Under the pieces are notes generated by a model. It saw nothing but the letters and a program-made list of their open reading frames with translations. It made no database searches and was not told where the DNA came from. A DNA stretch of 7,255 nucleotides from Gemmatimonadota bacterium (GTDB lineage Bacteria; Gemmatimonadota; Gemmatimonadetes; Gemmatimonadales; GWC2-71-9). Numbering within the stretch: position 1 is the stretch's first letter; every line of letters starts with the position of its first letter. Positions 1 to 6,279 of the stretch are shown here, piece by piece. The stretch covers positions 1 to 7,255 of the forward strand of contig QHUE01000021.1 of assembly GCA_003221825.1 (NCBI GenBank). Direction: 5' to 3'. The position numbers and the translations under genes are program-made.

Positions 1-474
1 ATTGGTGGCGCGATAGTTCTCGACGGCGCGCTCGTAATGCCGGACAGCCTCGACCAGCTGGCCCCGGATGTTCGCGAGAATGCCGAGGTTCTGCTCGACG
101 CGTGCGAGGAGCTCGCGGGCCTGCCCGCCGCGCTCGAGCGCCTGGAGGAAGTACCCGCGCGCCTCTTCCACCGCGCCCGTGCGCAGCGCTAGACCACCCA
201 TCGTGTTCAGGGCCTCAGCGGCGAGGACGTCGTTGCCGAGCGCGCACGCCAGCTTGTAGCTGCGGTCACAGAGGTCGCGCGCCCGGGCCGACTCGTTGCG
301 ATGATGTACCACGACGGCGAGCCGCCGCAGCGCCTCGGCGAGAATCGCCTTTTCGCCGGAGCGTTCGGCAGTGGAAATCGCTCCCTCGTAGAGCTGTACG
401 GCTTCGGGGATGCACGCGGCCCGTTCGCGGCTGCGCGCGTCGTGCAGCAGATCGGCTGCCGATCTATTTACCAC
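1..474 (-). CDS. TPR-repeat protein, N-terminal part (runs off left edge)
   Basis: The minus strand is open from the stop at 507-505 to the window edge, and 158 codons from a GTG at 474 are visible. The protein is helical and contains about three TPR-like units of 38-40 residues. The clearest carries LNTMGGLALRTGAVEEARGY followed by a YFLQAL helix, and another has NLGILANIRGQLVEAVRHYE; both show the usual Gly/Ala/Tyr spacing. TPR arrays bind other proteins, and no partner or effector domain is visible because the 3' end lies outside the window. The GTG at 474 is the only usable start after the upstream stop. It overlaps the lipoprotein stop (GTGGTAA, 7-base overlap), and with no clear Shine-Dalgarno this suggests translational coupling. 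The fold is fairly sure; the function is unknown. Confidence 0.75.
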   Translation of the reverse strand, partial: MVNRSAADLLHDARSRERAACIPEAVQLYEGAISTAERSGEKAILAEALRRLAVVVHHRNESARARDLCDRSYKLACALGNDVLAAEALNTMGGLALRTGAVEEARGYFLQALERGGQARELLARVEQNLGILANIRGQLVEAVRHYERAVENYRATN

Positions 475-995
475 GCGACCACGTAAGCAGAGAAGTGATT
501 GACCTTACCCGTCACGCGCTTCGACAAGAGATTGTCGAGCGACAGGAGGTACGAGAGGATGTTGAGATTGTCGTCCGTATAGGCAATCTCCTTCGGCAGG
601 AGAAGGCCCAGCAGACTGCAGTTCGAGTAGCTCATCGTCAGCGCTGCGGGCGTGAGGAACCGCAGCCCTGCCGGCTGGAATTTGACGGCGTTGACGCCGA
701 GCCCCGTGGGCACCGTCATCGTGATCGCAGTCGGGCTGAGCAGGGCACGCGGTGGGATGATCAGCGTATGCGGTCCGGCGCTGATGCTGCCGCCCGAGGG
801 CCCGATCGTCGCAGTCGACTGGGCGTAGGGCAGACTCGAGCACTTCAGCAGCCCTGTCGGCGCGAGCAGCGAGCCGATGAGACTGGCTTCGGGTGCCGGC
901 GTGGGTGGTACCGCTGAGGATGTAGGTGACTCACTGCACGACGGTGAGACGAGCAAGACGAGGACTAGGACCGCGAGCACGCGAACGGCCTTCAT
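468..995 (-). CDS. Small secreted/lipidated protein with ZU5-like domain
   Basis: A 175-residue protein. The start at 995 is chosen over an upstream in-frame start at 1049 because it has an AGGGAGA ribosome site 6-8 bases before the ATG and begins directly with a signal sequence (MKAVRVLAVLVLVLLVSPSC). The Cys at residue 20 is a possible lipidation site, but the preceding SPS is a poor lipobox, so ordinary secretion is possible. A Ser/Pro/Thr/Ala-rich linker (about 21-40) leads to a beta-rich domain (about 52-175). It has a ZU5-like pattern: IGPSGGSISAG, then IIPPRAL, then a paired FQPAGLRFLTP segment and an ending HFSAYVVAW. Cys52 and Cys126 could form a disulfide. It is probably an envelope-anchored domain protein of unknown function. 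It lies immediately upstream of, and overlaps, the TPR gene. Confidence 0.75.
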   Translation of the reverse strand: MKAVRVLAVLVLVLLVSPSCSESPTSSAVPPTPAPEASLIGSLLAPTGLLKCSSLPYAQSTATIGPSGGSISAGPHTLIIPPRALLSPTAITMTVPTGLGVNAVKFQPAGLRFLTPAALTMSYSNCSLLGLLLPKEIAYTDDNLNILSYLLSLDNLLSKRVTGKVNHFSAYVVAW

Positions 996-1010
996 GAGCT
1001 TCTCCCTAAA
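996..1010 (-). promoter_or_regulatory. Ribosome binding site of the ZU5-like protein gene
   Basis: On the minus strand the bases before the ATG at 995 read TTTAGGGAGAAGCTC. AGGGAGA is a good Shine-Dalgarno at normal spacing. It decides the start at 995 against the longer reading from 1049. Confidence 0.6.
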
Positions 1011-1170
1011 GCATGCGGGTCGGAGTATGGGGGACTTGCCGAGGTACAAAATGGGACTATCGCGGGGTCTGTGCGGTGAGAAAGGTCACATTAGTGACTG
1101 ACTGGAACTTTATAGGTGACTACATTGGCTCCGTTTGCACCTCGCACACCGTAACCCCATAGTAGCGCCC
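1011..1170. promoter_or_regulatory. Divergent intergenic region between lipoprotein and kinase genes
   Basis: This stretch should hold the promoters of the minus-strand lipoprotein/TPR pair and of the plus-strand kinase. It is more AT-rich than its surroundings around 1080-1126. A TTTATAGG at 1109-1116 could serve as a -10 for the plus strand, and its complement TATAAA for the minus strand, but no -35 at correct spacing is convincing on either strand. The segment also holds the GTGAC repeats listed separately. I see no RNA gene or riboswitch. Confidence 0.4.
1085..1120. repeat. GTGAC inverted and direct repeat, possible operator
   Basis: GTCAC at 1085-1089 and GTGAC at 1094-1098 form a perfect inverted repeat around ATTA. 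A further GTGAC lies at 1116-1120, 22 bases (about two helix turns) after the second copy. The position next to the AT-rich promoter-like segment of a divergent region fits a regulator site. No regulator gene is visible in the window and the arms are short, so chance is a real alternative. Confidence 0.3.
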
Positions 1171-2736
1171 ATGTCTGCGCCAACGTCCGCACCGGAAGGT
1201 ACGCTCGCCAAGCTCGGCCGCGCTCTCGGTCCGAAATACGAAGTGCGCCGAGTCGTGGGATCGGGCGGCTTCGCGGAAGTCTATGAGGTGTGGGACAAGG
1301 ACTTAGAGCGTCGTCTGGCGGTGAAGGTGCTGCGCCCCGATGTCGCCTGGACCAGCGGCATGATCGAGCGCTTTCAGCGCGAGACCCGCGCCGCGGCCCG
1401 GCTCGAGCACCCCAATATCCTGCCGATCCACTTCGTGGGCGAAGGTGAAGGGCTCGTCTATTACGCCATGCCGTTCGTCGATGGGATGTCGTTGGGTGAA
1501 TTATTGAAGAGATCTGGGGCGCTGCCGGCCGAGCGCGCGCTCGCAATCATCATCCCGATTCTCGAGGCGCTCGATCACGCCCACAAAGCCGGTCTGATCC
1601 ATCGCGACATCAAGCCCGACAACATCATGCTCGACACCGCGCGCGGCCGGCCGCTGCTCGTCGACTTCGGCATCGCGCGGCGACTCGACAGCGAGGCCGG
1701 CGCGGCCCTCACCCAGACCGGTCTCGTGATCGGCACGCCGCACTACATGAGTCCCGAACAGGCGCTCGGCGATCCGAACCTGGGACCCCGCTCGGATCTC
1801 TATTCGCTCGGCTGCGTGCTGTTTCAGATGGTGACGGGCAGCCCGCCGTTCGACGGCGAGTCGTCGCAGCAGGTCGTCGGCAAGCATATCGCCGATCCGC
1901 CACCCGCCGCGTCTGATGTGAACCCCAAAGTGCCGCGCGCAATGTCGGATGTGATCCTGCGCTGCCTCGCGAAACAGCCCAGCGATCGCTATCAATCGGC
2001 AGGCGAAGTGATCGCGGCACTCGAGAGCGACCACAGACCCAGCACGGTGCGCTCGCGGGCGAGCGCGGCGCAGGCGGCGACTGAGTTGCTCGTCAGCGGA
2101 GCGCGGACGGCACCCCGCACGGCCGGACGGCCTGGCGGTCCGACTGCCAAACCTCGCCGGGTCGGATGGGTCGTCCTCGCCATCGCGCTGCCTGGGCTCG
2201 CGCTCGGCGCCGGCGCGCTCTTCTTCCGGCAGCCAACATTAGTCTTCGAGAATCGTCTGACGGATATGGTGGCTGTCCAGGTCGCCGGTGAAGAGCGACG
2301 CATTCTGCCCGGGGGCTCGTTCAGTCTGAAACTCGAGCGGGGTCGCCGGCTCGATCTGTCGTGGCAGCTGGTCTCGCGGCTCGGCGTGTCGCTCGGCGAC
2401 ACGATCGCGCTGGCGCAGCCCCGCGGGACGGTGCGGCTCGCGGCGACGGCGCGGCCGACGCATGGAGCCTACTTCGCGCCGGTCATTACGAATGAAACGG
2501 GCCGGCCGCTCGCGATCACGGTCAACGCGGGACTGGCCGGGTCGATGCGCTGCGGCTGCACGGTGCCGCCCGGCGCGGTGCGCATGGCGATCGGGTACTA
2601 TCGGCTGTTCGAGAACTCGACCGTGCGCGCCGAGGACGACGCCGGTCATTCTGCAACATTCAGGGACCTCGGGCGGCAAGTTGAGGCGTTCCGTGGGGTA
2701 GTAGGACTCCTGTTTCGCGCACGAGACATGCAGTAA
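1171..2736 (+). CDS. Transmembrane Ser/Thr protein kinase (PknB-type) with duplicated C-terminal domain
   Basis: A 521-residue Hanks-type kinase, counted from the ATG at 1171. Catalytic elements are complete: glycine loop GSGGFAEV (30-37), ATP lysine K52 in AVK, alphaC Glu likely E71, catalytic loop HRDIKPDN (144-151), DFG (165-167), activation segment GTPHYMSPEQ (188-197) and D209 in SDLYSLG. It should phosphorylate Ser/Thr on cytoplasmic proteins. A linker (285-328) rich in Arg, Ala and Pro leads to one TM helix (about 331-352), which places about 170 C-terminal residues outside the cytoplasm. That part looks like two related units (about 356-425 and 435-510), the second with a CGC motif at 461-463. 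No PASTA, WD40 or TPR is seen. A TTG at 1135 would add 12 residues, but the kinase domain does not need them and neither start has a clear Shine-Dalgarno. The DUF4384-like gene follows after 22 bases, so the two are likely cotranscribed. Confidence 0.92.
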   Translation: MSAPTSAPEGTLAKLGRALGPKYEVRRVVGSGGFAEVYEVWDKDLERRLAVKVLRPDVAWTSGMIERFQRETRAAARLEHPNILPIHFVGEGEGLVYYAMPFVDGMSLGELLKRSGALPAERALAIIIPILEALDHAHKAGLIHRDIKPDNIMLDTARGRPLLVDFGIARRLDSEAGAALTQTGLVIGTPHYMSPEQALGDPNLGPRSDLYSLGCVLFQMVTGSPPFDGESSQQVVGKHIADPPPAASDVNPKVPRAMSDVILRCLAKQPSDRYQSAGEVIAALESDHRPSTVRSRASAAQAATELLVSGARTAPRTAGRPGGPTAKPRRVGWVVLAIALPGLALGAGALFFRQPTLVFENRLTDMVAVQVAGEERRILPGGSFSLKLERGRRLDLSWQLVSRLGVSLGDTIALAQPRGTVRLAATARPTHGAYFAPVITNETGRPLAITVNAGLAGSMRCGCTVPPGAVRMAIGYYRLFENSTVRAEDDAGHSATFRDLGRQVEAFRGVVGLLFRARDMQ

Positions 2737-2743
2737 GATTGAA

Positions 2744-2751
2744 GGAAGGAG
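2744..2751 (+). promoter_or_regulatory. Strong Shine-Dalgarno of the DUF4384-like gene
   Basis: GGAAGGAG ends 7 bases before the ATG at 2759. It is one of the best ribosome sites in the window, and it shows that the 2759 frame is the intended start of the broken gene downstream. Confidence 0.7.
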
Positions 2752-2758
2752 CTTCTCT

Positions 2759-3526
2759 ATGATACTTGCCCTAGCTTTATCGCTTGCTGTTCAAGGTTCT
2801 GATCCACCTGTCTCAGTCAAAATCAATCACGATCAGTTTTCGAGCGGCGATCATGCGCGCGTCTATGTCGAGACCGCACAGGATGGCTATCTCGTCGTGC
2901 TGCACGCCGATCCGGATGGCCGGATCCGCGTGCTGTTTCCCACCGACCCACGGGACGACGACTTCATCCGGGGTGGCCGGCGGTTCGAAGTGCGGGGCCG
3001 CAGTGATCGCGATGCCTTCCAGGTCGAGGGCGACGAGGGATCCGGCACGGTGCTGGCCGCCGTATCGTCCGACCCACTCAACTTCGACGCAACTCTCGTT
3101 CGGGTACCCGTACGGGTTCGGCTACTACAACGCGTTCTACAATCCCTTCTGCGATCCGTTCTGGGGCTGCTATGGCGGATTTGGCTATCCGTACGGCTAC
3201 GGATTCGGCTACGGCTTCATTTACCGGACTCGGATCTATCGTCCGCGTCCGTTCGTGTTCGACAACTTCGGCAGACAGTTCGCCACCACGCGGACACTCG
3301 TGATGCCGGCGAGCCGCGACCGGCCGGTATCGTTCCCGGTGCGCCCCCGGACCGAACGCAGCGATCCGCTGCCGATTCGGAATCGCGGGATCGACTCCCC
3401 CGGTCCGCGCGTGGCGCCGCGCCCGTCCAGCAGCCCACGGAGCAGGCCCAGCATCTCACGCGGGTGGAGCGGTGGGGGGGGGAGCGGCGGCAGCTCGCGT
3501 CCGGCGCCTCGCTCATCCGGCGGTAG
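2759..3526 (+). CDS. DUF4384-like envelope protein, frameshifted after about residue 111
   Basis: From the ATG at 2759 the first 110 or so residues make sense. A short hydrophobic signal-like start (MILALALSLAVQG) is followed by a beta-rich domain with the DUF4384 pattern: SSGDHARVYVETAQDGYLVV, then HADPDGRIRVLFPTDPRDDD, then a GGRRFEV strand and a VLAAVSSDPLNFDA segment. DUF4384 proteins are secreted or envelope domains often found with kinases and caspase-like proteins. After about 3091 this frame turns into Arg/Leu-rich shadow sequence and stops at 3524-3526. The sensible continuation is in the +1 frame, ending at 3566. From memory, relatives have a further stretch of tens of residues between the 'SDP' strand and an aromatic-rich tail. 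The gene may therefore carry an internal deletion as well as a frame change. A real mutation, an assembly error or a programmed shift are all possible. Confidence 0.6.
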   Translation: MILALALSLAVQGSDPPVSVKINHDQFSSGDHARVYVETAQDGYLVVLHADPDGRIRVLFPTDPRDDDFIRGGRRFEVRGRSDRDAFQVEGDEGSGTVLAAVSSDPLNFDATLVRVPVRVRLLQRVLQSLLRSVLGLLWRIWLSVRLRIRLRLHLPDSDLSSASVRVRQLRQTVRHHADTRDAGEPRPAGIVPGAPPDRTQRSAADSESRDRLPRSARGAAPVQQPTEQAQHLTRVERWGGERRQLASGASLIRR

Positions 3527-3566
3527 CCGGAGCGGTGGCGGAGGTGGAGGCGGACGGCGGCACTAG
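3092..3566 (+). pseudogene. C-terminal half of the DUF4384-like gene, in the +1 frame
   Basis: In the frame of codons starting at 3099 the sequence reads a Tyr/Gly/Phe-rich stretch (FGYPYGFGYYNAFYN, then FCDPFWGCYGGFGYPYGYGF; codons 3099 to about 3220) with two cysteines. A basic, Pro/Arg/Ser-rich region follows, then a Gly/Ser/Arg tail with long Gly runs, ending at TAG 3564-3566. It has no start or ribosome site of its own. The same frame upstream, back to an ATG near 2784, encodes only the shadow of the DUF4384 domain. I read it as the displaced C-terminus of the preceding gene. Such low-complexity aromatic/Gly tails occur on secreted envelope proteins; a specific function cannot be given. 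Confidence 0.6.
3474..3482 (+). repeat. G9 homopolymer tract inside the Gly-rich tail
   Basis: Nine consecutive G residues lie within the Gly/Ser-rich coding tail (codons for WSGGGGSGG). Tracts of this length are prone to slippage in vivo and to indel errors in sequencing, and here either would change the C-terminus of the displaced frame. Confidence 0.6.
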
Positions 3567-4777
3567 TGGGTTAGTGCCACAATCCGATCGAAGTCCTCCG
3601 GTCGCTCCGGTAGCGTGAGTGAGATGCCAGCGTTGGACTGGGCGACCAACACTCGCGCCCCGCTCGGCCACAGCCTCGCCTTCCAGCGCCCCGGCAGCAC
3701 CGGCAGCGCCAGCACCGGATCACTCCAGTCCAGCACATGCACGAAGACCGTGTCGCCGCGCTGCGTCGTGACGCCCCAGCTGCGCGGGGCAATCGGACCG
3801 GCCCGCGTCCCGTAAATCGATCCACCATACGTCGCCATCCAGGTACCCAACGCACGCAGTCGCTCTTCGGCCTCCGGCGGGACCGTGCCGTCGGGACGCG
3901 GCCCGATGTTGAGCAACAGATTGGCACCCTGCCCCGCGGCCTTCACCAGGTAATGGATCAGATCGCGCACCGACTTGTAGTTGTGGTCGGTGAGATTGAA
4001 TCCCCATGAGTCGTTCATCGTCAGCGACATCTCGAGCGGCAATCCGCCGATCGTCTGGGTATTGAACCCGGCGGTATTGGCGCCCGGCAGATCCTGTTCG
4101 AACGTCTGCACATCCTCGCCCGGGAGCGGCGCCTTGTGATGATTGGGCACTATCAGCGCCGCGGGCTGCAGCCGGTGAATCAGCGCGTAGGTCTGGGGCA
4201 GCCGCCAGTCGGCGTCCGGTTTGTCCCACATGCCGTCGAACCAGATGCCGCCCACCGCTCCGTAATTCGTAAGCAGCTCGGTGAGCTGGGCATCGAGAAA
4301 ATCGAGGTAATGGCTCCAGTCGCCGCTCTCAGGCCGGCCGGTGCGGTGGCCCGTCGATCCGCGCGGCCAGTAGTCGGGGTGATGCCAGTCGAGCTGTGAG
4401 TAATAGAAGAACAGCTTGATGCCCTGGCGCCGGCACTCCTCGGCCAGCTCCTTGAGCGGGTCGCGCTGGAACGGCGTCCAGTTCACGATGTTGTAGCGGG
4501 TCGCGCGCGTCGCGAACATCGAGAAGCCGTCGTGGTGGCGCGAGGTGATCGTGATGTATTTCATGCCCGCCGCCTTGGCGAGCGTCACCCACGCGTGCGC
4601 ATCGAACTTGGTGGGATTGAAGGTCGAGGCGAGCCACTCGTAGTCGGGCACGGCAATCGGCCGATTCTGCATCACCCACTCGCCCTGGCCGAGCAGGCTG
4701 TATACACCCCAATGAATGAACATCCCGAACTTGGCGCCCGAGTACCAGTCGCGCGCGGCGAGCCGCTCCGCGGGCAC
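3563..4777 (-). CDS. GH29 alpha-L-fucosidase (second copy, probably Sec-exported)
   Basis: The 404 residues from GTG 4777 cover a GH29 (beta/alpha)8 barrel followed by a short beta-sandwich (about 325-404). Motifs: WYSGAKFGMFIHWGVYS (11-27, substrate-binding H22 and W23), SRHHDGF (79-85) and GGIWFDGMWD (176-185), where D181 aligns with the family nucleophile. It hydrolyses terminal alpha-L-fucosyl residues with retention. A GTG at 4777 with AAGGA just upstream is the only canonical start, but the frame is open upstream and encodes an excellent signal peptide (LRAVVALTLALAQGKDS). It would begin at an ATT at 4831 preceded by GAGGTGG. I therefore suspect the native product starts at 4831 (422 residues), overlapping the preceding fucosidase gene by 19 bases. 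The stop shares CTAG with the convergent plus-strand gene. The fold is certain; the substrate linkage is not. Confidence 0.9.
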   Translation of the reverse strand: MPAERLAARDWYSGAKFGMFIHWGVYSLLGQGEWVMQNRPIAVPDYEWLASTFNPTKFDAHAWVTLAKAAGMKYITITSRHHDGFSMFATRATRYNIVNWTPFQRDPLKELAEECRRQGIKLFFYYSQLDWHHPDYWPRGSTGHRTGRPESGDWSHYLDFLDAQLTELLTNYGAVGGIWFDGMWDKPDADWRLPQTYALIHRLQPAALIVPNHHKAPLPGEDVQTFEQDLPGANTAGFNTQTIGGLPLEMSLTMNDSWGFNLTDHNYKSVRDLIHYLVKAAGQGANLLLNIGPRPDGTVPPEAEERLRALGTWMATYGGSIYGTRAGPIAPRSWGVTTQRGDTVFVHVLDWSDPVLALPVLPGRWKARLWPSGARVLVAQSNAGISLTLPERPEDFDRIVALTH

Positions 4778-4812
4778 GGAGTCCTTGCCCTGCGCGAGGG
4801 CGAGCGTGAGCG

Positions 4813-6279
4813 CTACGACGGCTCGGAGAATAAACCCACCTCTGCAATCGCGGGACAGACGGTCGCTTGCGCGACCCGCAGCCTGACCCGCGATGTCGTG
4901 ATGCGCGGGCCGCGAATCAGACGGCAGTTGCCGATGCTCGTCGCCGCCCTGAACTCGACCCAGTCACCGTTCTGCCACTGATCCAGCCCGACCGCATCGA
5001 CGCGTTGGCCGAGCGGCAGGTGCTCGCGCAGCCGCACCACGTTGAACCCGATATCGTGACCAAACTCGAGGACCAGCGTGGGCGTGCGCACGCCATCGTC
5101 GGTCGCCCAATACGTGATGCGGCTGCCGTCGAGCACGTTCGCGGGCGCAAACCGCCGATCGCGGCCACCGCGCCAGTTGCTGGCGGTGACGCGTGCGCCG
5201 GCGGCGAGATCGGTTGCGAACGTCGCGTCGATGATGCGGCGAAAGCCCTGCAGCGAGGCGACGTCGGTGTCGGGAATCCGGCCACGGCGATCGGGCGGGA
5301 GATTGAGCAGGAACGAAGCACCCCGTCCCACCGAAGAGTAGTAGAGATCGACCAGCTGCTGCGGTGTCTTGACCTGGCCATCCTCGTGCTTGTGGTAGAA
5401 CCAGCCGGGCCGGATCGACACATCGCACTCGGCGGGCACCCAGTGCGTGCCCGGACGGTCGCCGCGATTGAGCCGCGCTTCGTCGGCGTGCCCGGGCGCG
5501 AAGTCTTCGCTGTTCTGCGTCGCCCAACACGTCTCGCCCGCGATGCCGCGCTCGTTGCCGACCCAGCGGATGTCCGGCCCCGCGTCGCTGAACAACACCG
5601 TGTTCGGCTGGAGATCGCGCACGATCTGCCACGTGTTGGGCCAGTCGTAGTACGTGCGATTGTCGATCTCACGCCGCTCGTACGCGCCGCCGTAATAGCC
5701 GTCGCCGCCGTTCGCGCCGTCGAAGAAGATCTCGAACACCGGGCCGTACTCGGTCAGCAGCTCGCGCAGCTGATTGCGGTAGTAGACGAGGTATTCAGGC
5801 GTGCCGTAGTCCTTGTGATTGCGATCCCACGGCGAGAGGTAGACGCCAAATCGCACATCCTGCCGGGCGCACGCCGCGGAGATCGCTTTCACGACGTCGC
5901 GTTTGAACGGGCTATTCTTGACCGAGTGCTCGGTGTAGCGCGACGGCCAGAGGCAGAAGCCGTCGTGGTGCTTGCAGGTGAGGATCAGGCCTTTCATCCC
6001 ACCGCCCTTGGCGGCGCTGACGATCTGGTCGGCGTCGAAATCGGTGGGATTGAAAATCGCCGGCGACTCGTCGCCGTCGCCCCATTCGCGGTTCGTGAAG
6101 GTGTTGACGGTGAAATGAACGAAACCGTAGAACTCGAGCTCGTGCCAGGCCAGCTGGCGGGGAGCGGGGAGCGGGGCGAAGGGAGCGGGGGGATCGACCT
6201 GCCCGTCTGGGCGTAACGGGAAACCCGCAAGCGAGGCGCTCGCAGCAGCGGTGGTCGTGATGAAGTCGCGGCGAATCAC
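4813..6279 (-). CDS. GH29 alpha-L-fucosidase, Tat-exported, with C-terminal F5/8 type C domain
   Basis: A 488-residue enzyme from GTG 6279. This start gives a Tat signal at the very N-terminus (MIRRDFITTTAAASASLAGF) and a GTGA overlap with the stop of the DsbA-like gene; an ATG at 6321 would put 14 unlikely residues in front. The barrel (about 40-345) shows FYGFVHFTVNTFTNREWGDG (50-69), TCKHHDGFCLW (101-111) and EIFFDGANGG (183-192), with D187 aligned to the GH29 nucleophile. The C-terminal part (about 350-488) reads as a discoidin/F5-8C domain (ASNWRG, VLDGSRITYWAT, LVLEFG), probably a carbohydrate-binding module. The VNTFTNREWG style resembles the branch of GH29 acting on branched alpha-1,3/1,4-fucosides, which is a weak prediction. 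Folded export by Tat differs from the Sec-type signal of its neighbour. Confidence 0.92.
   Translation of the reverse strand: MIRRDFITTTAAASASLAGFPLRPDGQVDPPAPFAPLPAPRQLAWHELEFYGFVHFTVNTFTNREWGDGDESPAIFNPTDFDADQIVSAAKGGGMKGLILTCKHHDGFCLWPSRYTEHSVKNSPFKRDVVKAISAACARQDVRFGVYLSPWDRNHKDYGTPEYLVYYRNQLRELLTEYGPVFEIFFDGANGGDGYYGGAYERREIDNRTYYDWPNTWQIVRDLQPNTVLFSDAGPDIRWVGNERGIAGETCWATQNSEDFAPGHADEARLNRGDRPGTHWVPAECDVSIRPGWFYHKHEDGQVKTPQQLVDLYYSSVGRGASFLLNLPPDRRGRIPDTDVASLQGFRRIIDATFATDLAAGARVTASNWRGGRDRRFAPANVLDGSRITYWATDDGVRTPTLVLEFGHDIGFNVVRLREHLPLGQRVDAVGLDQWQNGDWVEFRAATSIGNCRLIRGPRITTSRVRLRVAQATVCPAIAEVGLFSEPS
4831..4843 (-). promoter_or_regulatory. Shine-Dalgarno and ATT possible start for the second fucosidase
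   Basis: On the minus strand AGAGGTGGG spans 4843-4835 and is followed, four bases on, by an ATT codon at 4831-4829. This ATT is in frame with the signal peptide of the second GH29 protein. ATT is a rare initiator, so the alternatives are a mutated or misread ATG, or initiation at GTG 4777 giving a protein with no signal peptide. Confidence 0.4.

Noticed and set aside
102..917. Plus-strand open frame of 271 codons across the TPR and lipoprotein genes
   Set aside because: It is Arg/Pro-rich, crosses two minus-strand genes with good signal peptide and TPR evidence, and has no ribosome site.
1135..1170. TTG start adding 12 residues to the kinase
   Set aside because: The extension has no conserved content and no better ribosome site than ATG 1171. 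It cannot be excluded.
1501..2034. Minus-strand open frame within the kinase domain
   Set aside because: Shadow of the catalytic domain; all kinase motifs are on the plus strand.
2784..3098. Start at an ATG near 2784 for the +1 frame as a separate gene
   Set aside because: The first 100 codons of that frame are the shadow of the DUF4384-like domain and have no Shine-Dalgarno; only the part after about 3092 has coding sense.
3527..3600. Bidirectional terminator between the convergent genes
   Set aside because: No stem-loop with a T-run could be seen on either strand; the genes abut directly.
4867..6216. Long plus-strand open frame of 449 codons opposite the Tat fucosidase
   Set aside because: It is the antisense shadow of a clearly recognisable GH29 gene in GC-rich DNA. 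Its translation is low-complexity Arg/Ala/Val with no motif.
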